From Cohnella xylanilytica (lineage in GTDB: Bacteria; Bacillota; Bacilli; Paenibacillales; Paenibacillaceae), in NCBI RefSeq assembly GCF_014212175.1, contig NZ_JACJVR010000110.1, forward strand, positions 62,001-126,000: DNA of 64,000 nucleotides, given 5' to 3'. A program made the translations under genes and the position numbers. The notes beneath the pieces were generated by a model, which did no database searches, was not told the DNA's origin, and saw only the letters and a program-made list of their open reading frames with translations. Within the stretch, counting starts at the first letter, position 1, and every line of letters starts with the position of its first letter. This document shows positions 8,236 through 16,525 of the stretch, one piece after another.

Positions 8236-9321
8236 TCACCCTTCGCTCGAACCGTCCTCGTCCTCGTCCATCATGTAGGCGAGCAGCAGCGCGGCCGTGT
8301 TCGCGACCGCGTCGGCGTGGGTTCGCTCCATGCCGTGGGAGGCATGGACGCCCGGCCCGATGAGCGCGGCCCGGATGTTGCTGCCGCCTCTCAAGGCGGC
8401 GGAGGCGTCGGAGCCGTAGTGCGGGTAGATGTCGACCGCGTGCGGAAGCCCTTCCCGCTTGGCGAGCCGGACGAGGCGGGTCGTCATTCCATAATCGTAC
8501 GGACCGGACGAGTCCTTGGCGCAGATCGATACGTCCCGCTCGGTCGCGGACAGGTCGTCGCCGATCGCGCCCATGTCGACGGCGATCAGCTCCTCGACGT
8601 CCGCCGGAATCCACGCCGTCCCGTGGCCGACCTCTTCGTAGACGGAGAAAATCATTTTCACCGTTCGGACCGGCTTCCTTCCCTCTCTCGCCAGCCATTC
8701 CAGGACGCCGAACAGGGCGGCGACGCTCGCCTTGTCGTCCAGATGGCGGGACTTGATCCACCCGCTGGGCAAAATCCGCGCGCGCGGATCCCAGGAGACG
8801 AAGTCGCCGGGAGCGATACCGAGCTTCTCCGCGTCTTCCTTCGAGGAGACCGCCTCGTCGATCCGGATCTCCATGTTCGCCTCTTCCCGCGCCCACTCCC
8901 TCGCGTCGGAATAGACGTGCACGGAGGGCTTCGTGGACAGCACCGTTCCTTCGTACGTTCGGCCGTCCCGGGTGTGGACGAGGCAATATTCCCCCTCCAC
9001 CGTCTGCATGGCGTACCCGCCGATCGGCGTGAAGCGGAGCGTGCCGCCCGGCTTGATCGACCGGACCATCGCCCCGAGCGTGTCGACGTGCGCGGACAAG
9101 GCGAGCGAGCCTCGTCCGTCCTCCGCTGCCGCGCCCGGAATCGTCACGATCCCGTTGCCCTTCGGCGTCGTCTCGAGCCTATAGCCCAGCTTCTCCGCCT
9201 CCGCCCGCAGCAGCTTCATGATCGCCATGCAGTAGCCGCTCGGACTCGGCGTGTTCAAGAGCCGGCCCAGCAGCTCCAGCATGTATTCCCGGTCCAGCGA
9301 CGGCTTAAGAGGCTCGCTCAT
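8236..9321 (-). CDS. M42-family metallo-aminopeptidase
   Basis: Cytosolic dinuclear-metal aminopeptidase of the glutamyl-aminopeptidase/TET family, 361 residues. Metal and catalytic motifs appear in order: SAHVDTLG near residue 78, SRHLDDKAS near 194, EEVGHG near 235, AVDMG near 255, and a final His in HASHGMERTH near 333. Proteins of this type usually form a dodecamer that trims peptides. It lies 16 nt downstream of the YuiH-like gene and may be cotranscribed with it. It is similar to B. subtilis YsdC and YhfE; the exact specificity is unknown. Confidence 0.88.
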   Translation of the reverse strand: MSEPLKPSLDREYMLELLGRLLNTPSPSGYCMAIMKLLRAEAEKLGYRLETTPKGNGIVTIPGAAAEDGRGSLALSAHVDTLGAMVRSIKPGGTLRFTPIGGYAMQTVEGEYCLVHTRDGRTYEGTVLSTKPSVHVYSDAREWAREEANMEIRIDEAVSSKEDAEKLGIAPGDFVSWDPRARILPSGWIKSRHLDDKASVAALFGVLEWLAREGRKPVRTVKMIFSVYEEVGHGTAWIPADVEELIAVDMGAIGDDLSATERDVSICAKDSSGPYDYGMTTRLVRLAKREGLPHAVDIYPHYGSDASAALRGGSNIRAALIGPGVHASHGMERTHADAVANTAALLLAYMMDEDEDGSSEG

Positions 9322-9337
9322 CCGATCCCGCTCCTTC

Positions 9338-10015
9338 TTAGTCGTAGTCTTTGTGGTGCCATTCGTCCTCGGGGATGTTCAGATCCTCGCCCGAGAAGCG
9401 CTGCTCCTTGAACGGATCCGCGTAGTTGTGGAACCCGTTGCGCTCCCAGAACCCGGGGCGGTCCTCCTTCATGAATTCGAAGCCCCGGATCCATTTCGCG
9501 CTTTTCCAGAAATACAGATGAGGCACGAGCAAGCGAAGAGGCCACCCGTGCTTGTCCGTCAGGGGCAAGCCGTTGTAATGGGTAGCGAGCAGAATGTCGT
9601 CCCCCATCAAGTCTTCCAAGGGAATGTTCGTGTCGTAGTCCTGGTCCGCGTGCACCATGACGTGCTTCGCCTCCGGCTTCACCTTCAGCAGCGCGAACAG
9701 GTCGCGGAACCGGACGCCTTCCCAGGACGTATCCAGCTTCGACCATCTCGTCACGCAGTGGATGTCGCAGTCGATCCGCACGCGCGGCAGAGCCATCAGC
9801 TCGCCATAGGAGAAGCTTCTCTCCTCTTCCACCTCGCCGAAGATCCGCAAATCCCAAGATTCCATATCGTAGCGAGGCACTTCGCCTTCGTGAAGGATCG
9901 GGAACCGCTCCGTCAGCACTTGCCCCGGAGGCACCCGGCCTCCCCACTCCGCGTTCGGCTCGGGCGCCTTCGTCCGCTTGATTCGTTCCGCTTTGCTAAT
10001 CATGATGCCTTCCAT
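9338..10015 (-). CDS. Sulfite oxidase-like molybdopterin oxidoreductase (YuiH type)
   Basis: Soluble protein of 225 residues belonging to the oxidoreductase molybdopterin-binding domain family. The conserved cysteine that would ligate molybdenum is in DCDIHCVTRWSKLD (about residues 93-106). YNGLPLTDKHGWPLRL and YFWKSAKWIRG are further family blocks. There is no Tat or Sec signal and no heme or dimerisation domain, so it is unlike secreted SorA or YedY. The substrate is unknown. Two starts are possible, ATG 10015 and ATG 10003, each with a close purine-rich stretch. Confidence 0.82.
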   Translation of the reverse strand: MEGIMISKAERIKRTKAPEPNAEWGGRVPPGQVLTERFPILHEGEVPRYDMESWDLRIFGEVEEERSFSYGELMALPRVRIDCDIHCVTRWSKLDTSWEGVRFRDLFALLKVKPEAKHVMVHADQDYDTNIPLEDLMGDDILLATHYNGLPLTDKHGWPLRLLVPHLYFWKSAKWIRGFEFMKEDRPGFWERNGFHNYADPFKEQRFSGEDLNIPEDEWHHKDYD

Positions 10016-10171
10016 CCCTTCCCCTAAGGCCCCCGAAGCCGAGAGCCGACTTGTAAAAATTATAAAGACCCCCGATCGGACGTGTCAAACCGCTCCATGG
10101 ATGATTCTGCCTTGCGTTGCCCATTCTAAGCAGGAATTCGGATTCATCAATCTTGTTCGGAGGGACGCGGC

Positions 10172-11374
10172 ATGGCTATCGTATCCGTCAAGGAGCTTAC
10201 GAAGATCTTCGGAGCGGAGCCGCATCGGGCGCTCGACTTGCTCGCGAAGGGACACAGCAAGAAGAAGATCTATGAAGAGACGAAGCATACGGTCGGCGTC
10301 AACCGGGTCAGCTTCGACATCGAGGAAGGCGAAATCTTCGTCATTATGGGGCTGTCCGGCAGCGGGAAGTCGACGCTCATCCGGCTGCTGAACCGGCTCA
10401 TCGAGCCGACCGGCGGGGAGATCTGGTGCGGCGACCGCAACGTCGCCAGGATGAATCCGGCAGAGCTGCGGGAATTCCGGCGTCGGCGGATGGCGATGGT
10501 GTTCCAGAAGTTCGCGCTGTTCCCGCATATGACCCTCGCCCAGAACGTCGAATACGGCTTGAAGATTCGCGGCGTCGACGGCGGGAAGCGCAGGGACCGG
10601 GCGGTCGAATGCCTGGAGCTGGTCGGCCTGAAGGGCCTGGAGAACAGCTACCCCGATCAGCTCAGCGGCGGCATGCAGCAGCGGGTCGGCCTTGCCCGGG
10701 CGCTCGCGAACGAGCCGGACATTCTGCTCATGGACGAGGCGTTCAGCGCGCTCGACCCCTTGATCCGCAAGGATATGCAAGACGAACTGCTCGATCTGCA
10801 GCAGAAAATGAAAAAAACGATCATCTTCATTACCCACGACTTGAACGAAGCGCTGCACATCGGCGACCGGATCGCGCTGCTCCGGGACGGCTCCATCGTG
10901 CAGATCGGCACGCCCGAGGAGATTCTGATCAACCCGGCGAACCGGTACGTCGAGCGGTTCGTCGAAGACGTCGACCTGTCGAAGGTGCTGACCGCCGCCC
11001 ACGTCATGCGACGCCCGGAGACGATCTCGCCCGAGCGCGGCCCTCGCGTCGCGCTGCAGCTCATGCGGGACAGCGGCATCTCCAACCTGTACGTCGTCGA
11101 CAAGGCTCGCCGCCTCATCGGGGTCATCACGGCCGACGACGCTTCGAACGCGATCAAGGACGGGCGGTCGCTGCTCGACATCGTCATCCGCGACGTGCCG
11201 ACCGTGCCTCCCGACCAGCATCTGAACGACCTGTTCGAGGTAGTCGGCCGCACGCCGGTTCCGGTCGCCGTCACCGACGAGAACGGCAAGCTGCTCGGCA
11301 TCATCGTGCGCGGCGCAGTGCTGGCCGCCCTGACTGGCAGCGCGGATCATATCAATGTGGAAGGAGAATCGTAA
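10172..11374 (+). CDS. opuAA: Glycine betaine/proline ABC importer ATPase (OpuAA/ProV)
   Basis: ATP-binding subunit of an osmoprotectant importer, 400 residues. Walker A GLSGSGKST is near residue 65, signature LSGGMQQR near 168, Walker B ILLMDEAFSALD near 188 and the H-loop ITHD near 223. The N-terminal ~50 residues are the extension typical of ProV/OpuAA. Two C-terminal CBS domains (about 280-395) would sense ionic strength or cyclic di-AMP. GGAGGGACG precedes the ATG. The permease/binding-protein fusion starts 6 nt after the stop. Salt-induced expression is expected from the family. Confidence 0.92.
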   Translation: MAIVSVKELTKIFGAEPHRALDLLAKGHSKKKIYEETKHTVGVNRVSFDIEEGEIFVIMGLSGSGKSTLIRLLNRLIEPTGGEIWCGDRNVARMNPAELREFRRRRMAMVFQKFALFPHMTLAQNVEYGLKIRGVDGGKRRDRAVECLELVGLKGLENSYPDQLSGGMQQRVGLARALANEPDILLMDEAFSALDPLIRKDMQDELLDLQQKMKKTIIFITHDLNEALHIGDRIALLRDGSIVQIGTPEEILINPANRYVERFVEDVDLSKVLTAAHVMRRPETISPERGPRVALQLMRDSGISNLYVVDKARRLIGVITADDASNAIKDGRSLLDIVIRDVPTVPPDQHLNDLFEVVGRTPVPVAVTDENGKLLGIIVRGAVLAALTGSADHINVEGES

Positions 11375-11380
11375 ATCGCG

Positions 11381-13117
11381 ATGCCCAAGCTGCCTCTCGA
11401 TCAATGGGTGGAGTCCGTCGTCGACTGGCTGGGAACGAACCTGAGCCTGCTGTTCCAGGTTCTGTCCTCCGCCATCGGCGGCACGGTGTACGCGTTCTCC
11501 GCCCTGCTTCATCTGCTTCCCGCGTGGCTCATCATCGTCCTGTTAGCCGCCCTTGCCTATCGGCTCGGCCGCTGGCCGCTTGCGCTGTTCGCCGCGGTCG
11601 GGCTGCTGCTCATCTGGAACCTCGGCTACTGGGACGCGACGATGGAATCGACCGCTCTCGTCCTGACGTCTTCCCTCGTCTCCATCGTGCTTGGCGTCCC
11701 GCTCGGCATCTGGTGCGCCGCCAACCGCACCGTTCGCAACGTCCTGACGCCGCTGCTCGACTTCATGCAGACGATGCCCGCCTTCGTCTATCTCATTCCG
11801 GCCGTCACCTTCTTCGGCCTCGGCGTCGTCCCCGGCGTCATCGCCTCCGTCATCTTCGCGATCCCGCCGACGATCCGGCTTACTCACCTCGGCATCAAGC
11901 AGGTTCCGGGCGACTTGATCGAAGCGGCCGATTCCTTCGGCTCGACGCCGGGCCAGAAGCTCATGCAGGTGCAGCTTCCGCTCGCCCTGCCGAGCATGAT
12001 GGCGGGCATCAACCAGACGATCATGCTGTCCCTGTCGATGGTCGTCATCTCCTCCATGATCGGCGCCCAGGGCATCGGGGCCGACGTCTACCGGGCCGTC
12101 ACCCAACTGAACACGGGCCAAGGCTTCGAGGCCGGGCTCGCCGTCGTCATTCTGGCGATCCTGCTTGACCGGCTCTCGCAGAAGGCGGTCGGAGGCGGCG
12201 GCGGTAAGCGTCGCGGGCGCACGGGTTCTCTGCGCCGGGCTTCGTGGATCGCCGCCGGGCTCGTCGTCCTGCTCGTCGCCGCCGGCGTCTTCCAGTGGGC
12301 GCAGAACCGGGCGGGCACCGAGAACGAGGTGGCTCGGTCCGTGCATAGCGAGATCATCGGCATCGACCCCGGCTCGGGGCTTATGAAGGCGGCCTCTCAG
12401 GCGATGAAGGACTATGAGCTGGACGGCTGGAAGCTCGTCGAAGGCTCGGGTACCGCGATGACGGCCGCTTTGAACAAGGCCTATACGAACAAGCAGCCGA
12501 TCATCATCACCGGCTGGACGCCGCACTGGATGTTCATCAAGTACGACTTGAAGTATCTGGACGATCCGAAAGGATCGTTCGGCGGCAGCGAAGAGATTCA
12601 TACGATCGTCCGCAAGGGATTGAAGACGGAGCAGCCGGCCGCTTACCAGTTCCTCGACCGCTTCTCGTGGAAGCCTTCCGATATGGAGGAAGTGATGAAT
12701 TCCATCTCGGACGGCATGCAGCCGGCCGCCGCCGCGGACAAGTGGGTGAAGGAGCATCCGGACCTCGTCGCTCCTTGGATCGAAGGAATCACGCCCGTCT
12801 CGGGGCAGCGGATCAAGCTGGCGTTCGTCGCCTGGGATTCGGAGATCGCCAGCACGAACGTCGTCCGCTCCGTCCTGGAGACGAAGCTCGGCTACAAGGC
12901 GGACATGCTGCAGGTGGAGATCGGCCCGATGTGGGCCGGCATCGCCGGCGGCGACGCCGACGCCATGGTCGCCGCCTGGCTGCCGACGACGTCGAAGGAT
13001 TATTACGACAAGTACAAGAGCCAAGTCGACGACCTCGGCGCCAACCTGTCCGGCACGAAGCTCGGTCTCGTCGTGCCGGCGTATATGGACGTGAACTCGA
13101 TCGAGGATTTGAAGTGA
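11381..13117 (+). CDS. OpuA permease fused to glycine-betaine binding domain
   Basis: Fusion of 578 residues. About 1-270 form a ProW/OpuAB-type permease with an EAA-like loop near 185 (EAADSFGSTPGQKLMQV). One more membrane helix (about 287-307) leads to an external substrate-binding domain (about 320-578). TGWTPHWMF is a betaine-site motif with aromatic cage residues. The two lobes are in reversed order compared with free OpuAC: the block with IIGIDPGSG comes first and the block with FVAWDSE last, and the protein stops at VNSIEDLK where a free OpuAC would enter its second lobe. Lactococcus OpuABC is a known permease-binding domain fusion. Confidence 0.9.
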   Translation: MPKLPLDQWVESVVDWLGTNLSLLFQVLSSAIGGTVYAFSALLHLLPAWLIIVLLAALAYRLGRWPLALFAAVGLLLIWNLGYWDATMESTALVLTSSLVSIVLGVPLGIWCAANRTVRNVLTPLLDFMQTMPAFVYLIPAVTFFGLGVVPGVIASVIFAIPPTIRLTHLGIKQVPGDLIEAADSFGSTPGQKLMQVQLPLALPSMMAGINQTIMLSLSMVVISSMIGAQGIGADVYRAVTQLNTGQGFEAGLAVVILAILLDRLSQKAVGGGGGKRRGRTGSLRRASWIAAGLVVLLVAAGVFQWAQNRAGTENEVARSVHSEIIGIDPGSGLMKAASQAMKDYELDGWKLVEGSGTAMTAALNKAYTNKQPIIITGWTPHWMFIKYDLKYLDDPKGSFGGSEEIHTIVRKGLKTEQPAAYQFLDRFSWKPSDMEEVMNSISDGMQPAAAADKWVKEHPDLVAPWIEGITPVSGQRIKLAFVAWDSEIASTNVVRSVLETKLGYKADMLQVEIGPMWAGIAGGDADAMVAAWLPTTSKDYYDKYKSQVDDLGANLSGTKLGLVVPAYMDVNSIEDLK

Positions 13118-13135
13118 ATCTGCGTGGAAAAGGTA

Positions 13136-13181
13136 AATAGGCTGTCCCTAAAGCGAAGTTCGCTTGCGGGGCAGCCTATTC
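13136..13181 (+). terminator. Hairpin after the opuA genes, probable terminator
   Basis: AATAGGCTGTCCC pairs with GGGGCAGCCTATT around an inner AAGCGAA/TTCGCTT hairpin. It begins about 20 nt after the stop codon. The T-run is weak, so it could act mainly as an mRNA 3' end. Confidence 0.6.
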
Positions 13182-13323
13182 GTGTCGAGTATTGCCTTTT
13201 ATTCAACAACTCGATGATTGTGCCATTCGAACCTTGAATTCGCGACCCGATTTCCAGGTTAGGGTTGTTTTTTCGGATGAACGTCTTTTTGTACCAATTC
13301 CAGATTCGGAGGGAGGAAGGCGG

Positions 13324-13510
13324 CTAACGAATCGAGGAAACGCTATTCCGAAGATTTCAAGGATTTTTCGATCCTAACGAATCGTAGCGTCGCTATTTCG
13401 TTCTGGAAGCCCGTTTTTCACCCAGTTGGCCCTAAATAAGATTTCCTGGATTCGTTAGAGTTTTAAAATGAGCTTCTGACGCAAAATAGCGACTCTGGAG
13501 TTCGTTAGAG
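13324..13510. repeat. Four interspersed repeats, two direct and two inverted, 50-bp period
   Basis: A unit beginning CTAACGAATC and ending near GCTATT starts at 13324 and again at 13374, exactly 50 bp later. The same unit occurs inverted, reading leftward from 13458 and from 13508, again 50 bp apart. Units are about 25 bp and only partly conserved, and the two pairs face each other. No open frame crosses the region. Confidence 0.75.
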
Positions 13511-13560
13511 AACGGGGCCTATGAAGCGAAGCGATGTTATTTGCGGTTGTGCCTCAACCT

Positions 13561-14085
13561 TTATGATAATTCCCCTTTTTCTTTTAGCCGCTTTATCAAT
13601 TCCTTTGCCTGCCTTCTTGTCTTTACAATGATGACTTTCTTTTGATCTCTTACGGAATCTAACTTATCGATTACATTTGGTCTGCTTCTTTTCTTGTAAT
13701 TCCAAACCCATTTGACAAATTCCCAATCAAGCTTCTCCGGACATTCCTCATTCAGATCGGGTCTTGTTGTGCCGTGGTATCGAATTCTTCGTTTAAAAAT
13801 CCGATACAGACATAACCATCTGGGCATATCTAAAAAGAGGACAACGTCGGCACGCTTCAATCGTAAATCCAGTGTCCTTGAGTAATTGCCATCCATAATC
13901 CACCGTTCTCGGTTAGCGGCTTCCATAACAAATCGATCCCACTCGTCATTTGGAGTTGGAATCCAGTTTGGTTTCCAGAAGTACTTGTCTAGGTGAATAA
14001 CGGGGAGCTGTAAGCGTTCGCCAATTCGCTGGGATAACGTAGACTTTCCCGAACCGGCCGAACCAATGACCAATATACGATTCAT
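13561..14085 (-). CDS. P-loop kinase-like protein (FlaR/topology-modulation type)
   Basis: Small adenylate-kinase-like NTPase of 174 residues. Walker A GSAGSGKST is at residues 8-16. WIMDGNYSRTL near 70 and DVVLFLDMPRWLCLYR near 88 match proteins annotated as DNA topology modulation protein FlaR or AAA-family ATPase; the real substrate is unknown. ATG 14085 is preceded by AGGAGAAG at 6 nt. The DNA is clearly less GC-rich than its flanks, suggesting acquisition by transfer. Confidence 0.75.
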   Translation of the reverse strand: MNRILVIGSAGSGKSTLSQRIGERLQLPVIHLDKYFWKPNWIPTPNDEWDRFVMEAANRERWIMDGNYSRTLDLRLKRADVVLFLDMPRWLCLYRIFKRRIRYHGTTRPDLNEECPEKLDWEFVKWVWNYKKRSRPNVIDKLDSVRDQKKVIIVKTRRQAKELIKRLKEKGELS

Positions 14086-14150
14086 GGGGTCTTCTCCTGT
14101 TTTTGTGCTCACGCCGATTCAAGGATACGCCTATCTTCGTCCACGATTCG

Positions 14151-14687
14151 TTAATCGGAAGGATAACCGTCATTCAAAAACCAATAAAGCATTTTTTGCT
14201 TCATGCGATTCGCTATATCCCGGTCTCTTAGCTTAATCCAGCGGTAAAAGGGTCCTTCAATAAACCCCAATAAATCCTTTTTACATCTTTCGAGGCTGTC
14301 GATTAGTTCTTCATAAGTAAAACGAATACTAATGAGTTCTTCCTGCTGTACTTCCGGATCATCTGACCATACCACAGCATAATCATCGAAATAAATAATT
14401 CCAGGCGACGGGTCATGCCCTAGCCATGGACTTTGTTTGGCACGAATCGAAAAGCTAATCGGCTGCATATCTTCAAGTCCGCAACAACAACCAGGCAAAA
14501 TATAGGTTTCATCATCTTGAATAAAAGCAACCCCGCCTAAAATGGCCACTTCATCTTCCTTTAAAAGTTCTTCAAATGATTCCTCAAATGACCAAGAGGC
14601 ACTAATTTTGTTGTAGCCAAATAAATGCAGCAAAAACAATTCTACTTCAGAATCACTGCTATTCGAAGATAAGAAAGTGAACTCCAT
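14151..14687 (-). CDS. Uncharacterised acidic protein
   Basis: A 178-residue protein with no recognised function. Visible features are a Cys triplet in PGCCCGLEDMQ near residue 67, SPWLGHDPSP near 86, a net acidic charge and no signal or membrane segment. Small acidic cytosolic proteins like this in accessory islands are sometimes immunity proteins, but nothing here proves that. It is AT-rich like the neighbouring kinase-like gene, and its ribosome site is weak. Confidence 0.55.
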   Translation of the reverse strand: MEFTFLSSNSSDSEVELFLLHLFGYNKISASWSFEESFEELLKEDEVAILGGVAFIQDDETYILPGCCCGLEDMQPISFSIRAKQSPWLGHDPSPGIIYFDDYAVVWSDDPEVQQEELISIRFTYEELIDSLERCKKDLLGFIEGPFYRWIKLRDRDIANRMKQKMLYWFLNDGYPSD

Positions 14688-15036
14688 TCGAGTCGCTTCT
14701 TGCTCAATCCATTAGGCTTATCGTAATATGGCTCTCGAATTACTGGTTTTATATTGGGCATCCACATCAACCCGCTTTATTCTATTTTAATCTGCTTTTA
14801 TTTACATACGTCATTGTGCTAAATTCTCGAAATATACTACATCTCCTTCCTGAGATCCAATATCCATCATTTCGCAACTATCTTTCGGATCGTTCTGTGA
14901 GAGCCGTCACAGTAGCAGATTCGGGTTCGTATTGGAGTATAGATGACTACGAGGAGACCCAGCCGGATTGCTAGAGAATACGAGTGCGATGAATTGGACC
15001 CGGTTCCGCCCTCAGAAGGTGCCTGGCCTGGAATGG

Positions 15037-15210
15037 TGTACGAAAAATCATATAAATTCTTCCTCGAAATGGCACTTTTTTTGATTGTTGTATGAAAAAA
15101 CATACAAACTCCGCCCCATTATGGTTCTTCACCAATAATTTGTATGATAATTCATATAAAGTTCATCTGCATTGTTTATCTAGAAGAATCTGTACGAAAA
15201 ATCACACAAT
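15037..15210. repeat. Four 20-bp near-palindromic repeats spaced 50-52 bp
   Basis: Units start at 15037, 15089, 15141 and 15191 with consensus TGTAYGAWAAWTCATAYAAA. Each is a degenerate inverted repeat able to form a small hairpin. Spacers are 32, 32 and 30 nt and unrelated to each other. Repeats vary at several positions, unlike CRISPR repeats, and no cas gene is present. The surrounding 14688-15310 holds no convincing gene. Confidence 0.8.
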
Positions 15211-15310
15211 TCAAGCCGGCTTCCTGCGGCGCATCCCGCAACGCCGACGAATTTGGGCTCTTTAACTTGTTATTTGGAGCTTAAATATGAATGGGTCACC
15301 GGCTCTTTTC

Positions 15311-15472
15311 TCAACGAAAATATCGCCTGACGACCCACTCCACCAAATCGTCCGTACCATCCTGCGTAAATACGGTAACGTCGAACGTCGGCACCGGCAG
15401 CCAGCAGACGACCGCGGCTACATGGCTGAGCGTCCGAGCGAGCTCAACATCCTTCGCCTCCCGAACAAGCAC
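15311..15472 (-). CDS. Possible 53-residue protein or gene remnant
   Basis: A minus-strand frame begins with GTG 15472, has GGAAG 3-4 nt upstream, and ends with TGA at 15311-15313. The protein looks plausible (LVREAKDVELARTLSH, then FTQDGTDDLVEWV). It starts 7 nt after the phosphatase-like gene. The frame is also open for about 15 codons upstream inside that gene, so it may be the tail of a decayed longer gene. Function unknown. Confidence 0.35.
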   Translation of the reverse strand: MLVREAKDVELARTLSHVAAVVCWLPVPTFDVTVFTQDGTDDLVEWVVRRYFR

Positions 15473-15479
15473 GATCTTC

Positions 15480-15818
15480 CTATTCCGGCACTTCCACGTA
15501 CTCCGATACTCTGGCTTTTAAAATCTCGATAAGCTCTTCGTCCATAAATCGGTAGTCGTCCGGGATGTCCAGACAGTGTAGCGGCTTGGCGGCCAGAGCC
15601 TCCTGGAATTTATCCTTAAGCCGTCTGACATGCTTCCTCTCCATCGCGAAGATCAGATCCGCCCAACCGACATGTCCTTCCGTCACTTTGATTCGGGCTC
15701 CATCCTCGGTGCCGGCGGACCGAACCTGGTATCCGTTAACTCCGTCAAATATCTTCTCCGCGGTAAGACTGCGCCACTTATTCCGGCTGCAGACGAAAAG
15801 CAGTTTTATCTCGCTCAC
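15480..15818 (-). CDS. Low-molecular-weight protein tyrosine phosphatase-like protein
   Basis: A 112-residue protein related to small predicted protein tyrosine phosphatases. The P-loop C-x5-R is visible as VCSRNKWRS at residues 9-17, and a possible general acid lies in CLDIPDDYRFM near 86. It is shorter than classical LMW-PTPs (about 150 residues). Starts at GTG 15818 with AAGGG close by. It lies 32 nt downstream of a secreted-protein gene; substrate unknown. Confidence 0.7.
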   Translation of the reverse strand: MSEIKLLFVCSRNKWRSLTAEKIFDGVNGYQVRSAGTEDGARIKVTEGHVGWADLIFAMERKHVRRLKDKFQEALAAKPLHCLDIPDDYRFMDEELIEILKARVSEYVEVPE

Positions 15819-15850
15819 CTTGCCCTTAGTTGTGTTTACTTGCGCTCCGC

Positions 15851-16267
15851 CTATTTCTCGATCTTAAACGTAAACTTCCAATCGGCCTCGTTGCCCGAAT
15901 AGCGGCCCCGGTTCTCGACGACTTTGACGTTCAGCTCCTTGTTGACGGATTTCTTAACGTTCGAGACTTTCAGCGTCGCATTCGTCGTACCTTTATCGGG
16001 GATTTTATCCTGCTCTTCGGCGTAAGCCTTCAGCTTAAGCGTATCCGTAGGCTTGACCGTTAAAGTCAGCGTCGAGCCCTCTTCGATGGTTTTCCCGTTC
16101 ACGGACGCGGTCGTGTACCACTCGTTGCCCACATGGTCGTTATCGACCAGTTCGACGCTCACGAGCGTGACTTTGATTTTGATCGTCTTCGCGGCCGCCG
16201 ACACCGGCTGAATCAACAGACTAAACGCAAGCACAACGCCGACTGCAAGCTTCCATACTTTGGACAT
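15851..16267 (-). CDS. Secreted protein of unknown function
   Basis: A 138-residue exported protein. A Sec signal peptide occupies about residues 1-26 (Lys, then a Leu/Val core ending VSAAAKT). The mature part is Thr/Lys/Val-rich beta-strand sequence with even spacing, probably an Ig-like or beta-sandwich fold, with no cysteine. ATG 16267 follows GGGAGG at 6 nt. Function not recognised. Confidence 0.65.
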   Translation of the reverse strand: MSKVWKLAVGVVLAFSLLIQPVSAAAKTIKIKVTLVSVELVDNDHVGNEWYTTASVNGKTIEEGSTLTLTVKPTDTLKLKAYAEEQDKIPDKGTTNATLKVSNVKKSVNKELNVKVVENRGRYSGNEADWKFTFKIEK

Positions 16268-16294
16268 GGAGGGTGCCTCCCTCAATGAATGATT

Positions 16295-16525
16295 TTAGCC
16301 GAGTTCATTCAAATATGATTGAACGGTCTCATAAAGCTCCAGCTTTTCCATCCCCCGTATGTCATGCCCGCTCCTGGCGAAGTCACGGACTCGGAGGTTC
16401 GGATAATTCTTTGTGTATTTCTCCAACGCGTAAGAGACCCTTCGAGAAGATCCGTATAGGGAAAAACGTCGAAAACCCGCTTCTCGGACGACGGCTTCGA
16501 CATCCTCGACATGCCCCTCCTCAAT
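16295..16525 (-). CDS. Small unknown ORF lacking a normal start codon
   Basis: A protein-like frame of about 76 codons ends with TAA at 16295. It contains VREAGFRRFSLYGSSRRV, LRVRDFARSGHDIRG and a helical end ELYETVQSYLNEL. No ATG, GTG or TTG lies before this conserved-looking part. The first candidate is ATT 16523-16525, overlapping the stop of the acetyltransferase gene. An ATG with GGAGGGG just upstream exists at the right place but in another frame, giving a poor protein. Either a rare start, a frameshift near the start, or a decayed gene. Function unknown. Confidence 0.4.
   Translation of the reverse strand: MEEGHVEDVEAVVREAGFRRFSLYGSSRRVSYALEKYTKNYPNLRVRDFARSGHDIRGMEKLELYETVQSYLNELG

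Noticed and set aside
14867..15103. 78-codon minus-strand protein
   Set aside because: No ribosome site and overlaps the repeat array; composition is not protein-like.
15037..15210. CRISPR array
   Set aside because: Only four repeats, imperfect between copies, near-palindromic, with no cas genes in the window.
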